Assembly: GCF_016820655.1 (NCBI RefSeq)
Contig: NZ_WSFT01000053.1
Coordinates: 248,001-312,000 of the forward strand
DNA: 64,000 nt
Source of the DNA: Anaeromonas frigoriresistens
GTDB taxonomy: Bacteria; Bacillota; Clostridia; Tissierellales; SIT17
Direction of reading: 5' to 3'
Below are positions 19,032 through 27,601 of the stretch, piece by piece. Every line of letters begins with the position of its first letter. Position 1 is the first letter of the stretch. Position numbers and translations under genes: made by a program. Below the pieces are notes generated by a model that made no database searches, was not told the DNA's origin, and saw only the letters and a program-made list of their open reading frames with translations.

Positions 19032-19481
19032 ATGGAGAATATTATTGAAGTAGAAAATCAATATGTGATTTTCAGAATACATAATGATAGTTATGCCATA
19101 GATATTTCAATGGTTAAAACTATAGAAAAAGTAGAGGATTTTACTCGTATACCTAATTCTGAAGGATATATCAAAGGAGTAATCAATCTTAGGGGTGAAG
19201 TTATTCCTGTTATAGATCTTAAGAAGAGGTTAGGAATAGGAGAGATTGAAATAAATGAAAACTCTCGAGTAATAATAACATATAGGGATGAAATAGTCGT
19301 AGGATTATTGGTTGACGCATCCTCTGAAGTTGTTTATTTACAAAAAGATGAAATTGATAATCCTCCAAATATAAATGAAAGTGAAGATTATAATTATATT
19401 AAGGGAATTGGTAAGAAAAATGATAAATTAATTTTAATTATTGATCTAGACAGAATCTTGGATATTGAAAGGGAAGAATAA
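19032..19481 (+). CDS. cheW: Chemotaxis coupling protein CheW
   Basis: A 149-residue CheW-like SH3-type protein linking receptors to CheA. Landmarks are 'FRIHNDSYAIDISMVKTIEK', 'GVINLRGEVIPVIDLKKRLG' and 'VGLLVDASSEV'. An AAGGAGG site lies upstream. The last base of its stop is shared with the cheC ATG. Confidence 0.96.
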   Translation: MENIIEVENQYVIFRIHNDSYAIDISMVKTIEKVEDFTRIPNSEGYIKGVINLRGEVIPVIDLKKRLGIGEIEINENSRVIITYRDEIVVGLLVDASSEVVYLQKDEIDNPPNINESEDYNYIKGIGKKNDKLILIIDLDRILDIEREE

Positions 19482-20095
19482 TGACTGTTGATATTAGTAA
19501 TTTAAATAATATTCTTTTAGATGTATTGAAAGAATTAGGGAATATAGGAGCTGGAAATGCAGCCACAGCATTATCACAAATAATAAATAATAAAGTTGAT
19601 ATGAATGTACCCCAAGTAAGACTTCTAAATTTTTCAGAGGTAGATGGAATACTGGGTGGTCCGGAAAACCCAGTAGTAGGTATCTATTTTGGAATGGAAG
19701 GAGATGCAGTGGGGAATATAATGTTTATATTAGATTTAGAATCGGCAAAAAATCTAGTTGAACTTTTATTTGATAAGAAAAAGGAAAGTTCAGAATTAAA
19801 CGAATTAGAAATATCTGCTTTGTCTGAAATAGGAAATATATTAGCTTCTTCATATATAAATTCTTTAAGTCAATTAACCAGTCTAAAACTTAAGACTTCA
19901 GTACCGGCAATAACAATAGATATGGCTGGTGCAATTTTAAGTGTTCCAGCAATACAATTTAGTTATGTTTCTGATAAAGTTCTTTTTATTGAAACAGAAT
20001 TTATAGAAGAGAATAAATATATATCTGGAAATTTATTTTTGATACCAGATATTGATTCTTTTGAAATTATATTAAATAGTTTAGGAGTAGTATAA
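19481..20095 (+). CDS. cheC: CheY-P phosphatase CheC
   Basis: A 204-residue protein with two CheC active-site helices: 'KELGNIGAGNAATALSQII' (residues about 16-34) and 'ALSEIGNILASSYINSLSQL' (about 112-131). Each carries the Glu and Asn needed for CheY-P dephosphorylation. CheC also binds CheD, whose gene starts immediately after the stop. Together with FliY this gives two CheY-P phosphatases in the operon. Confidence 0.95.
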   Translation: MTVDISNLNNILLDVLKELGNIGAGNAATALSQIINNKVDMNVPQVRLLNFSEVDGILGGPENPVVGIYFGMEGDAVGNIMFILDLESAKNLVELLFDKKKESSELNELEISALSEIGNILASSYINSLSQLTSLKLKTSVPAITIDMAGAILSVPAIQFSYVSDKVLFIETEFIEENKYISGNLFLIPDIDSFEIILNSLGVV

Positions 20096-20578
20096 ATGCA
20101 ATCATTAAAAGTTGGAATGGCAGATTTAAACACTATAAAAAATAACGGAACACTTGTTACTTTAGGATTAGGTTCTTGTGTAGGAATTGCCATATTTGAT
20201 AGAAAGAATAAAATAGCAGGACTAGCTCATATAATGTTACCTTCTAGCTTAGAAATTAAAAACAATTCAAATAAAGCTAAATTTGCAGATTCTGGAATTG
20301 AATTATTAATATCGAAGATGGAATTTATAGGAGCTAATAAACATAATATGGTAGCTAAATTGGCTGGAGGAGCACAAATGTTTAAGTTTAATAGTAAAGC
20401 TGATGTTCTTAAAATTGGAGAAAGAAATGTACTAGCTTCTAAATCAAAACTTGATGAGTTAGGAATTAAAATTATCGCAGAGGACACTGGTGGAAATTTT
20501 GGAAGAACAATTGAATTTCGATCTTCAGATGGAAGTTTATTAATAAAAACTATAGGATATGGTAAAAAAACTATTTAA
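20096..20578 (+). CDS. cheD: Chemoreceptor glutamine deamidase CheD
   Basis: CheD deamidates receptor glutamines and is regulated by CheC. The catalytic Cys28 ('GLGSCVGIAIFD') and His45 ('AGLAHIMLP') are present, as are the conserved 'KLAGGAQMF' and 'EDTGGNFGRTIEF'. The length of 160 residues is usual. The ATG abuts the cheC stop, suggesting coupled translation. Confidence 0.96.
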   Translation: MQSLKVGMADLNTIKNNGTLVTLGLGSCVGIAIFDRKNKIAGLAHIMLPSSLEIKNNSNKAKFADSGIELLISKMEFIGANKHNMVAKLAGGAQMFKFNSKADVLKIGERNVLASKSKLDELGIKIIAEDTGGNFGRTIEFRSSDGSLLIKTIGYGKKTI

Positions 20579-20603
20579 CTAATCACCTCATAGGAGGAGA
20601 ATT

Positions 20604-21329
20604 ATGCTAAAAGATAAAATGTGGAAAGACTATCATGAGTATAGTGATATTCATATGAAAAATAAACTAATAGAAGAATATGCATATATCATAAAAATTG
20701 TAGCTAGTAGAATGTATAACTACTATGGTGGAAAAGTAGAATTTGATGACTTAATGGGTTTTGGAGCTTTAGGATTAATTGATGCTATAGATAAATTTGA
20801 TCCTTATAGAGGTGCAAAATTTGAAACCTATGCACAATTAAGAATTAGAGGTACTATAATTGATAATTTGAGAAAATTAGACTGGGTACCAAGAGCTTTA
20901 AGAGCAAAGTCCAAATTAATTGAAAGAACTATCTATAATCTTGAAAATAAATTACACAGAGATGTAACTTCTGAAGAAATTTCAAAAGAATTAAACATAC
21001 CAGTAAAAGAAGTAGAAGTAATATTAAAAGAAATTAACTCTTTTAATATTACTTCACTAGATGAAATAATATTAAATAACGGAGAGCAGCCTTTAGATAT
21101 ATCAGATGACCCTCAAAATATTATGGAGGAAAGTGAATACATAGAAACACTAACTGATATTATTTTGGAATTACCGGAAAAGGAAAAAATGGTAATAACC
21201 TTATATTATTATGAAGAATTAAATTATAAAGAAATTGGTAAAGTTATAGATTTATCAGAATCACGAATTTCACAAATTCATAGTAAAGCAATAAAAAAGC
21301 TTAAGAACCAACTGAGTAAATTAATATAA
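20604..21329 (+). CDS. sigD: RNA polymerase sigma factor for flagellar/chemotaxis genes (SigD/FliA)
   Basis: A sigma-28 factor of 241 residues. Region 2 has 'DDLMGFGALGLIDAIDKFDP' and 'FETYAQLRIRGTIIDNLRKLDWVPR' (seen in parts). Region 3 follows, and region 4 ends with a helix-turn-helix 'YKEIGKVIDLSESRISQIHSKAI'. It transcribes late flagellar genes such as those for flagellin. A strong ATAGGAGGAG site precedes the ATG. The position near the end of the fla/che operon matches B. subtilis. Confidence 0.96.
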   Translation: MLKDKMWKDYHEYSDIHMKNKLIEEYAYIIKIVASRMYNYYGGKVEFDDLMGFGALGLIDAIDKFDPYRGAKFETYAQLRIRGTIIDNLRKLDWVPRALRAKSKLIERTIYNLENKLHRDVTSEEISKELNIPVKEVEVILKEINSFNITSLDEIILNNGEQPLDISDDPQNIMEESEYIETLTDIILELPEKEKMVITLYYYEELNYKEIGKVIDLSESRISQIHSKAIKKLKNQLSKLI

Positions 21330-21358
21330 ATAATTAACTTTGGGGTGGTGGGGGTATT

Positions 21359-23173
21359 ATGGAAAAGTGTATCATTTTAGAGGGAAATAATAAAAATAAA
21401 CTTATACAACAGGCAACTGAACATTTTAATGTATCCCAGGAAGATTTGGATATTAAAATTATTACGGAAAAAAACAGAATAATAAAAAAATACTATAAGA
21501 TGGAGTTTAAACTGAGTAGTAACTTGAATAGTTATTCAACTGACAATAAGGAAAATTTAGATGAATTAATTGATGAAGAATATTTATCTAAATTAGAAAA
21601 ACCCCAAAAAGATTATAATATCCAATTTACAAATGAAGGGGTAAAGGTAACAGTAAATAAAATAAAAGACAAAAAATCTTTATATAATGAAATATACAAT
21701 TATATTTGTAGAAAAGAAATAAAGGATTTTGATAAAAGTAAAATCTACGAAGCAATTGATAATTTACATGAAGACATTATTTTAGCTCCAGTACAGAATG
21801 AAATTATAGTAGATGATGAAATTATTATTGATATAAGTAAAGATAATATGAAAGGATATGTTGAAATAATTCCAGGGGATGAAGATGGAAAAAAGATTAC
21901 ATATACTGAAGCATTGAACATATTAGAAGAAAAAATTAAATTTGGTATAGACAACAATATGTTAAAAGAAATTTTTAAAAGTAAATTATATAATAAAAAA
22001 TATGCTATAGCCTACGGAAAGGATCCAATAAATGGTGAAGATGGGTATCTAGATTATAAATTTGATATTAATACTGACTTAAAACCTTGTATATTAGACA
22101 ATGGAAGAGTTGATTTTAGAAACTTAGGCTTAGTAAATAATATAAGTAAAGGTCAAATATTAGCCCTAATTAATCCTCCTACCCAGGGAGAGATTGGATT
22201 TAACATTCTAGGTGAAGAGATATCTGCAATAGAGGGGAAGCCAGCTAGTTTAAAAATTGGTAAAAATATAACGATAAATGAGGAGGAAATTTTTTCTGAT
22301 ATTGATGGACAAGTTAGGTTAACTAATGGGAAACTAGAAGTTTTAAATATATATAATATAGAAGGAAATGTAGATAGTCACACGGGGAATATTGACTTTA
22401 ATGGTACTGTAGTGGTTAATAATTGTGTAAATAGTGGTTTTAAAGTAGAAGCTTTAGGTGATGTATATGTTAATGGTGTAGTTGAAGATACCAGTGTAAA
22501 ATCCATTGGTAATATTTATTTAGCCAGAGGTATAGTAGGTAAAAATAGGGCAACATTAGAATCTAAAGGTGAAATCGTATCAAAGTATATTGAGAATGCA
22601 ACAGTAAAAGCTGAAGGGGATATTACTGCTCAAGCTATATTACATAGTACTGCTCAAAGTAATAGTAGTATAAATGTGCAAGGAAAAAAGGGGTTAATAG
22701 TAGGGGGAGAGTGCAAAGCCCAGTTTGAAGTACATGCAAATATTATTGGATCACCTATGGAAACCTACACACTAGTAGAGGTAGGGACTAATCCAGAATT
22801 GAAAGAAAATTTAGTTAATATTAAATCAGAAATCGAGGGAATTGAACAAGATATTATCAAAATATCAAAATCAATAAATATTTTAGATAAGAGTTATAAA
22901 CATAATAACTTGTCGGATAAAAAAATTATTTTATTTAAAAAGTTATTAAAAACCAATAAACAGTTGAATGAAAAAAAGAAAAATTTAATTGAAGAATATG
23001 AAAACAAAGAAAAAGAATTGAAAATTTTATCTACAGGAACTATAAAAGTTGATGATATTATATATCCTGGGGTAAAAATAGTTATAGGGAATCATTCAAT
23101 GTATATTAGAAAGCCTATAAAAAATTCCAAATTTACTTTGGTAAGGGGGACTATCAAAGTAACAAAACTTTAA
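21359..23173 (+). CDS. FapA family protein (DUF342) with N-terminal Jag-N-like domain
   Basis: A 604-residue protein. Residues about 3-45 ('CIILEGNNKNKLIQQATEHF', then 'SQEDLDIKII') resemble the Jag N-terminal domain. From about residue 150 on there is a DUF342/FapA fold: 'DINTDLKPCILDNGRVDFRN', 'NISKGQILALINPPTQGEIG', then a beta-helix with repeated 'GDVYVNG', 'GNIYLARGIVG', 'GKKGLIVGGEC' turns, and a coiled coil at about 480-550. FapA-type proteins are often encoded near flagellar genes; function is poorly known. It lies between sigD and a SwrB-like gene, with a GGTGGGGG ribosome binding site. Confidence 0.85.
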   Translation: MEKCIILEGNNKNKLIQQATEHFNVSQEDLDIKIITEKNRIIKKYYKMEFKLSSNLNSYSTDNKENLDELIDEEYLSKLEKPQKDYNIQFTNEGVKVTVNKIKDKKSLYNEIYNYICRKEIKDFDKSKIYEAIDNLHEDIILAPVQNEIIVDDEIIIDISKDNMKGYVEIIPGDEDGKKITYTEALNILEEKIKFGIDNNMLKEIFKSKLYNKKYAIAYGKDPINGEDGYLDYKFDINTDLKPCILDNGRVDFRNLGLVNNISKGQILALINPPTQGEIGFNILGEEISAIEGKPASLKIGKNITINEEEIFSDIDGQVRLTNGKLEVLNIYNIEGNVDSHTGNIDFNGTVVVNNCVNSGFKVEALGDVYVNGVVEDTSVKSIGNIYLARGIVGKNRATLESKGEIVSKYIENATVKAEGDITAQAILHSTAQSNSSINVQGKKGLIVGGECKAQFEVHANIIGSPMETYTLVEVGTNPELKENLVNIKSEIEGIEQDIIKISKSINILDKSYKHNNLSDKKIILFKKLLKTNKQLNEKKKNLIEEYENKEKELKILSTGTIKVDDIIYPGVKIVIGNHSMYIRKPIKNSKFTLVRGTIKVTKL

Positions 23174-23196
23174 TAGAGATACGAAGGAGAAAAAAT

Positions 23197-23610
23197 ATGA
23201 TTCTTAGCATGATAATATTTGGAATATTATTGATTATATTATCCATTATTTTAATTGTAAAATATAGAGAAGTAGAAAATACTAAATACAATGAAATTAT
23301 AAAGATATATAATGAAATTGTAGAATATAGTGATATAATTAGTGGTGTTATTATTGACTTAGAGAGCATGATAAAAAATGAAAATTCTCAAAAAGAAAGT
23401 TATATTATAGAATCTAATTATAATATAAGTGGTACTAAGGATGACTATGCTACTGAAGATTATACAAGAAAAATAAAAGAAGAAGTTATAGATCTTTATA
23501 AAGATGGAAATAGTATTGATGAAATAGCAAAAAGGTTAAATAAAGGTAAAAGAGAAGTAGAAATGATGGTTAAACTAAATAATTTTAATAAAATCAAAAA
23601 AAAGAGTTGA
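23197..23610 (+). CDS. SwrB-like membrane protein (DUF6115-type), end of fla/che operon
   Basis: A 137-residue protein with one N-terminal membrane helix (residues 2-23), a short coiled region, and a C-terminal helix-turn-helix-like segment 'KEEVIDLYKDGNSIDEIAKRLN' ending 'GKREVEMMVKLNNF'. B. subtilis swrB (ylxL), which activates flagellar export assembly, occupies the same slot between sigD and rpsB and has a similar build. Direct sequence similarity is too weak to assign the symbol with certainty. Confidence 0.65.
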   Translation: MILSMIIFGILLIILSIILIVKYREVENTKYNEIIKIYNEIVEYSDIISGVIIDLESMIKNENSQKESYIIESNYNISGTKDDYATEDYTRKIKEEVIDLYKDGNSIDEIAKRLNKGKREVEMMVKLNNFNKIKKKS

Positions 23611-23636
23611 AATTACTACGATTTTTATGGTATACT
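23607..23636 (+). promoter_or_regulatory. Promoter of rpsB
   Basis: TTGAAA (23607-23612) and TATACT (23631-23636) are separated by 18 bases, with TG one base before the -10 (extended -10). The -35 overlaps the last codon of the preceding gene. This gives the ribosomal genes their own sigma-A transcription apart from the flagellar operon. Confidence 0.75.
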
Positions 23637-23642
23637 CGTAGA

Positions 23643-23741
23643 GGTGAAAATACACACACTCATTAATTCTTATGAATGTGCCTAACAAGGTTTTATAGGA
23701 AAGTGATATGAGTGGAGGCGTAAAACAAAGGAGGTGTAGTA
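23643..23741 (+). promoter_or_regulatory. rpsB mRNA leader with hairpin
   Basis: About 100 bases lie between the promoter and the rpsB start. CACACTCAT (23655-23663) pairs with ATGAATGTG (23672-23680) with one mismatch. The remainder, up to AAAGGAGGTG before the ATG, is richer in G than the surroundings. Leaders of rpsB are often bound by S2 for autoregulation; whether this one is was not tested. Confidence 0.45.
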
Positions 23742-24446
23742 ATGGCAGTTATAAGTATGAAACAACTTCTTGAAGCAGGTGTTCATTTTGGACATCAAAC
23801 AAGAAGATGGAATCCAAAAATGGCTGAATATATATTTACTGAAAGAAATGGAATCTATATTATAGATCTTCAAAAAACAGTGAAAAAAGTAGAAGAAGCT
23901 TACAATGTTATTAAAGAAATTGCTGCTAACGATGGAGAGGTTCTTTTTGTAGGAACTAAGAAGCAAGCTCAAGAGTCAATCGAGAACGAAGCTAAGAGAT
24001 GCGGTATGCATTTTGTAAGTCAAAGATGGCTTGGGGGTATGCTAACAAACTTTAAAACTATAAATAAGAGAATATCAAGACTTCATGAACTTAAAAGAAT
24101 GGAAGAAGAAGGAACTTATGAAGTTCTTCCAAAAAAAGAAGTTATAAAGTTAAAGCATGAGGAAGAAAGACTAGAAAAATTCCTTGGTGGTATTAAGGAT
24201 ATGAAGAAAATTCCAAGTGTTCTATTTATAGTAGATCCTAGAAAAGAGAAAATTGCTGTAAAAGAAGCGAAGATTTTAGGAATTCCTGTTGTTGCAATAG
24301 TTGATACAAACTGTGATCCAGATGAAGTTGACTATGTAATTCCAGGTAATGATGATGCTATAAGAGCAGTTAAGCTACTTACTGAAACAATGGCAAATGC
24401 CGTTTTAGAAGGTAAGCAAGGCGAACAAATAGAAGATAACGAGTAA
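23742..24446 (+). CDS. rpsB: 30S ribosomal protein S2
   Basis: A 234-residue protein with the S2 signatures '[19 protein letters not shown]' (near the N-terminus), '[18 protein letters not shown]', '[13 protein letters not shown]' and '[25 protein letters not shown]' (core). The ribosome binding site AAAGGAGGTG is strong. It is followed by tsf, the universal pairing. Confidence 0.98.
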   Translation: MAVISMKQLLEAGVHFGHQTRRWNPKMAEYIFTERNGIYIIDLQKTVKKVEEAYNVIKEIAANDGEVLFVGTKKQAQESIENEAKRCGMHFVSQRWLGGMLTNFKTINKRISRLHELKRMEEEGTYEVLPKKEVIKLKHEEERLEKFLGGIKDMKKIPSVLFIVDPRKEKIAVKEAKILGIPVVAIVDTNCDPDEVDYVIPGNDDAIRAVKLLTETMANAVLEGKQGEQIEDNE

Positions 24447-24450
24447 TTCA

Positions 24451-24496
24451 AATGGTAAGGGCAATAAGGGAATTTTCCCTTACTACTCTTACCATT
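24451..24496 (+). other. Hairpin between rpsB and tsf
   Basis: AATGGTAAG (24451-24459) pairs with CTTACCATT (24488-24496), and inside it TAAGGG (24465-24470) pairs with CCCTTA (24477-24482). No T run follows. It is more likely an mRNA processing or stabilising structure, or a weak attenuator, than a full terminator. Confidence 0.6.
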
Positions 24497-24532
24497 TATT
24501 AATATACGATGATAAATTGAGGAGGCGTTAAT

Positions 24533-25180
24533 ATGGCAGTAACAGCAGCAATGGTAAAAGAATTAAGAGAACAAACTAGTGCAGGTATGATGGACTGTAA
24601 AAAAGCTTTAGTTGAAACTGATGGTAATATGGAACAAGCAATAGAATTACTTAGGAAAAAAGGTTTATCTAAAGCAGCTAAGAAAGCAGGAAGAGTGGCT
24701 GCAGAAGGTGTAGTAGAATCTTATATCCATGGTGGTAGAATAGGAGTTATGGTTGAGGTTAATAGTGAAACTGATTTTGTTGCTAAAAATGAGGAGTTTA
24801 AAGAGTTTGCTAAAAATGTAGCTATGCAAGTTGCAGCTCAGAACCCACAATATGTATCAAGAGATCAAGTACCAGCAAATGAAATTGAAAAAGAAAAAGA
24901 TATATTAAGAGAACAAGCATTAAACGAAGGAAAACCTGAAAAAATAGTTGATAAAATGGTAGAAGGAAGAATTGATAAATATTATAAGCAAGTATGTTTA
25001 ATGGAACAGACATTTATTAAAGATCCTGATAAAACTATCGAGCAACTAATGAATGAAAAAATTGCTAAGTTAGGCGAGAACATTAAAATTAGAAGGTTTA
25101 CAAGATATGAAGTTGGAGAAGGTATAGAGAGAAAAGAAGAAAATTTTGCTGAAGAGGTAGCAAAACAAATTCAAAGCTAA
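24533..25180 (+). CDS. tsf: Translation elongation factor Ts
   Basis: The nucleotide exchange factor for EF-Tu. The N-terminal UBA-like domain has '[18 protein letters not shown]' and '[19 protein letters not shown]', followed by the core '[18 protein letters not shown]'. At 215 residues it is the short, single-core form seen in many Clostridia. A GAGGAGG site precedes the ATG. Confidence 0.97.
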   Translation: MAVTAAMVKELREQTSAGMMDCKKALVETDGNMEQAIELLRKKGLSKAAKKAGRVAAEGVVESYIHGGRIGVMVEVNSETDFVAKNEEFKEFAKNVAMQVAAQNPQYVSRDQVPANEIEKEKDILREQALNEGKPEKIVDKMVEGRIDKYYKQVCLMEQTFIKDPDKTIEQLMNEKIAKLGENIKIRRFTRYEVGEGIERKEENFAEEVAKQIQS

Positions 25181-25191
25181 TAATATTAACA

Positions 25192-25222
25192 CAAATGGAG
25201 AACACCCTGTGTTCTCCATTTG
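25192..25222 (+). terminator. Probable terminator after tsf
   Basis: CAAATGGAGAACAC (25192-25205) pairs perfectly with GTGTTCTCCATTTG (25209-25222), a 14-bp stem with a CCT loop. The following sequence (AATAATTACTTT) is A/T-rich but lacks a clean T run, so read-through into pyrH is possible. Confidence 0.65.
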
Positions 25223-25295
25223 AATAATTACTTTAAAATGATATTTTAGAGGAGATTACTTATTAATGTAGAATAATATAGCTAGGAGTGTTTAA

Positions 25296-26012
25296 ATGGA
25301 TAAACCTATTTATAAAAGGGTAGTATTAAAGTTAAGTGGAGAAGCTTTAAAAGGAGATAAAAGTTTTGGTTTAGACGAAGAGACAATAATGAAAATAGCT
25401 GAAGAAGTAAAAGGATTACAAGAATCAGGTGTTGAAGTTGCAATTGTAGTTGGTGGAGGTAATTTCTGGAGAGGAAGAAGTAGTAAAGAGATGGATAGAA
25501 CTACTGCAGACTACATGGGTATGTTAGCGACAGTAATTAATGCGTTAGCTATGCAAGATGCACTAGAAAATATTGGAGTGCTAACCAGAGTACAAACAGC
25601 TATTGAGATGAGACAAATTGCTGAACCATATATTAGAAGAAAAGCAGTAAGACATCTTGAAAAGGGTAGAGTAGTTATATTTGCAGCTGGAACTGGAAAT
25701 CCTTATTTTACTACTGATACTACTGCTGCACTTAGAGCTGCTGAAATTGAGTCTGAAGTTATTCTATTAGCTAAAAAGGGTGTAGATGGAGTCTACGATT
25801 CAGACCCTCAAGAAAATCCTGATGCCAAAAAGTTCAATGAACTTAAATATAAAGATGTATTAAATTTAGAGCTTAAAGTTATGGATTCAACGGCAGCTTC
25901 TCTATGTAAAGATAATAATATACCAATAATTGTATTTGGTATAGAGCAGCCTGAAAATATTAAAAAGGTGATTTTTGGAGCTGAAATTGGTACTAAATTA
26001 AAGGAGGATTAG
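25296..26012 (+). CDS. pyrH: Uridylate kinase
   Basis: UMP kinase makes UDP for pyrimidine nucleotide synthesis. Landmarks are '[13 protein letters not shown]', '[11 protein letters not shown]', '[20 protein letters not shown]', '[17 protein letters not shown]' and '[12 protein letters not shown]'. The 238-residue length is typical. It is 2 bases before frr, the common pyrH-frr pair. Confidence 0.98.
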   Translation: MDKPIYKRVVLKLSGEALKGDKSFGLDEETIMKIAEEVKGLQESGVEVAIVVGGGNFWRGRSSKEMDRTTADYMGMLATVINALAMQDALENIGVLTRVQTAIEMRQIAEPYIRRKAVRHLEKGRVVIFAAGTGNPYFTTDTTAALRAAEIESEVILLAKKGVDGVYDSDPQENPDAKKFNELKYKDVLNLELKVMDSTAASLCKDNNIPIIVFGIEQPENIKKVIFGAEIGTKLKED

Positions 26013-26014
26013 TT

Positions 26015-26572
26015 ATGTATTTAGAGACTCATAAAGAAGTAGAGCAAAAAATGAAAAAGACAGTTAAGGTTTTTAGTGACGAACTAAAGACAATAAGAGC
26101 TGGAAGAGCAAACCCAGCATTATTAGACAAAGTAATGGTGAATTATTATGGAACTGCAACTCCTTTGAAGCAGATTTCTAATATTTCAGTACCTGAAGCA
26201 AGACAGTTACTTATATCTCCATGGGATGCTAACGCCCTACCAGACATAGAAAAAGCAATTATGAAATCAGATTTGGGATTAAATCCATCTAATGATGGAA
26301 AAACTATAAGATTAATAATACCGCAATTAACGGAAGAAACGAGAAAAGATATGATTAAAGTCCTAGGTAAAATTACTGAAGGGGCTAAAGTAGCTATAAG
26401 AAATGAGAGAAGAACAGCTAATGATGAATTAAAGAAACTAAACAAAAATGGTGATCTTACTGATGATGAATTATCAAAAGCAGAAGATCAAACTCAAAAG
26501 TTAACTGACAATTACATTATTGAAATCGAAAAGTTAGCTAAGGAGAAAGAATCAGAATTGTTGGAGGTTTAG
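26015..26572 (+). CDS. frr: Ribosome recycling factor
   Basis: RRF splits post-termination ribosomes together with EF-G. The sequence has 'LKTIRAGRANPALLDKVMVNYYG' (core), 'SVPEARQLLISPWD', 'NDGKTIRLIIPQLTEE' and 'VAIRNERRTANDELKKL'. The 185-residue length is standard. An AGGAGG site precedes the ATG. Confidence 0.98.
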   Translation: MYLETHKEVEQKMKKTVKVFSDELKTIRAGRANPALLDKVMVNYYGTATPLKQISNISVPEARQLLISPWDANALPDIEKAIMKSDLGLNPSNDGKTIRLIIPQLTEETRKDMIKVLGKITEGAKVAIRNERRTANDELKKLNKNGDLTDDELSKAEDQTQKLTDNYIIEIEKLAKEKESELLEV

Positions 26573-26574
26573 AA

Positions 26575-26763
26575 TTGAAGTACCTTAATATAATAGGGTT
26601 ACCATTAAAAGATGCTATATCAAAAATAGATGAGGATTTATCTATAACAATAGTTGAAACAAAGGGAACTAACAATCGATTTAACAATAACCTGAATGAA
26701 TTAAGGGTTGTTAAATTTGATATTGATGATAAATTAATTAAAATTATAGTATGTGCTTTTTAA
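26575..26763 (+). CDS. Small protein of unknown function between frr and uppS
   Basis: A 62-residue open frame with a good ribosome binding site (TTGGAGG) and a TTG start 2 bases after the frr stop. The N-terminal part 'NIIGLPLKDAISKIDED' faintly recalls a PASTA unit, and the end 'LRVVKFDIDDKLIKIIVCAF' would be two beta strands. I do not recognise a function. The tight spacing and the terminator right after the stop suggest a real, co-transcribed gene. Confidence 0.65.
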   Translation: MKYLNIIGLPLKDAISKIDEDLSITIVETKGTNNRFNNNLNELRVVKFDIDDKLIKIIVCAF

Positions 26764-26764
26764 T

Positions 26765-26789
26765 CCCCTTCTACTAAGAAGGGGTTTTT
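26765..26789 (+). terminator. Intrinsic terminator / attenuator before uppS
   Basis: CCCCTTCT (26765-26772), loop ACTA, AGAAGGGG (26777-26784), then TTTTT. It starts right after the small gene's stop and ends 24 bases before the uppS GTG, with no clear promoter between, so it probably lowers rather than blocks uppS expression. Confidence 0.85.
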
Positions 26790-26813
26790 AGTCATTATAT
26801 TGGAGGTATAACA

Positions 26814-27575
26814 GTGGAGATTTTTAAAAATAAAAATACAGACCGTAAAGCTGGTTATAAAGGGAAAATCGATTTTGAGAATTTACCTGAACATATAGCT
26901 ATAATTATGGATGGTAATGGTAGGTGGGCTAAAAAAAGATTTTTACCAAGAACTGCAGGACATAGAGAAGGTGTAAAAAGAGTTATGGATACAGTTGAAG
27001 AATGCGGGAATCTGGGTATAAAACATTTGACCCTATATGCATTTTCCACTGAAAATTGGTCTCGACCAAAGGATGAAATTGATTATTTAATGAGACTTTT
27101 AGTTGAGTTTTTGAAAAGTAAACTACAAGAAATTCATGATAATAATGTTAAATTAAATGTTTTAGGAGATCTTAGCAGGTTTGATACAAAAATCAATAGT
27201 GAAATAAATGATGCTATAGAATTGACTAGAGATAATACTAAATTAATATTAAATATTGCTTTAAATTATGGTGGGAGAAGTGAAATAGTAAGAGCCACGA
27301 AATTATTATGGGAAAAAATAAGAAATAATGAGATAAATATAGATGAAATCAATGAAGAATCTTTTAAAGAGTTTTTATATACTAAAAATCAACCTGATCC
27401 TGATATAGTTATAAGAACTAGTGGTGAAAAAAGGTTGAGTAATTTTATGAATTATCAGATAGCATATAGTGAATTCTTCTTTCTTGATGTGAATTGGCCT
27501 GAATTTCATAGTAATAACTTACATAAAGTAATATATGAATATCAGCAACGTAATAGAAGATTTGGAGGTATTTAG
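26814..27575 (+). CDS. uppS: Isoprenyl transferase (undecaprenyl diphosphate synthase)
   Basis: This cis-prenyltransferase makes the lipid carrier for cell wall synthesis. Conserved regions: 'IAIIMDGNGRWAKKR' with catalytic Asp33, 'HREGVKRVMDTVEECG', 'LTLYAFSTENWSRP', and the C-terminal 'PDIVIRTSGEKRLSNF' and 'SEFFFLDVNWPEF'. The start is GTG, 8 bases after TGGAGG. The length is 253 residues. Confidence 0.97.
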   Translation: MEIFKNKNTDRKAGYKGKIDFENLPEHIAIIMDGNGRWAKKRFLPRTAGHREGVKRVMDTVEECGNLGIKHLTLYAFSTENWSRPKDEIDYLMRLLVEFLKSKLQEIHDNNVKLNVLGDLSRFDTKINSEINDAIELTRDNTKLILNIALNYGGRSEIVRATKLLWEKIRNNEINIDEINEESFKEFLYTKNQPDPDIVIRTSGEKRLSNFMNYQIAYSEFFFLDVNWPEFHSNNLHKVIYEYQQRNRRFGGI

Positions 27576-27601
27576 TAAACGAGTGATTAAGGAGTGGGAA
27601 A

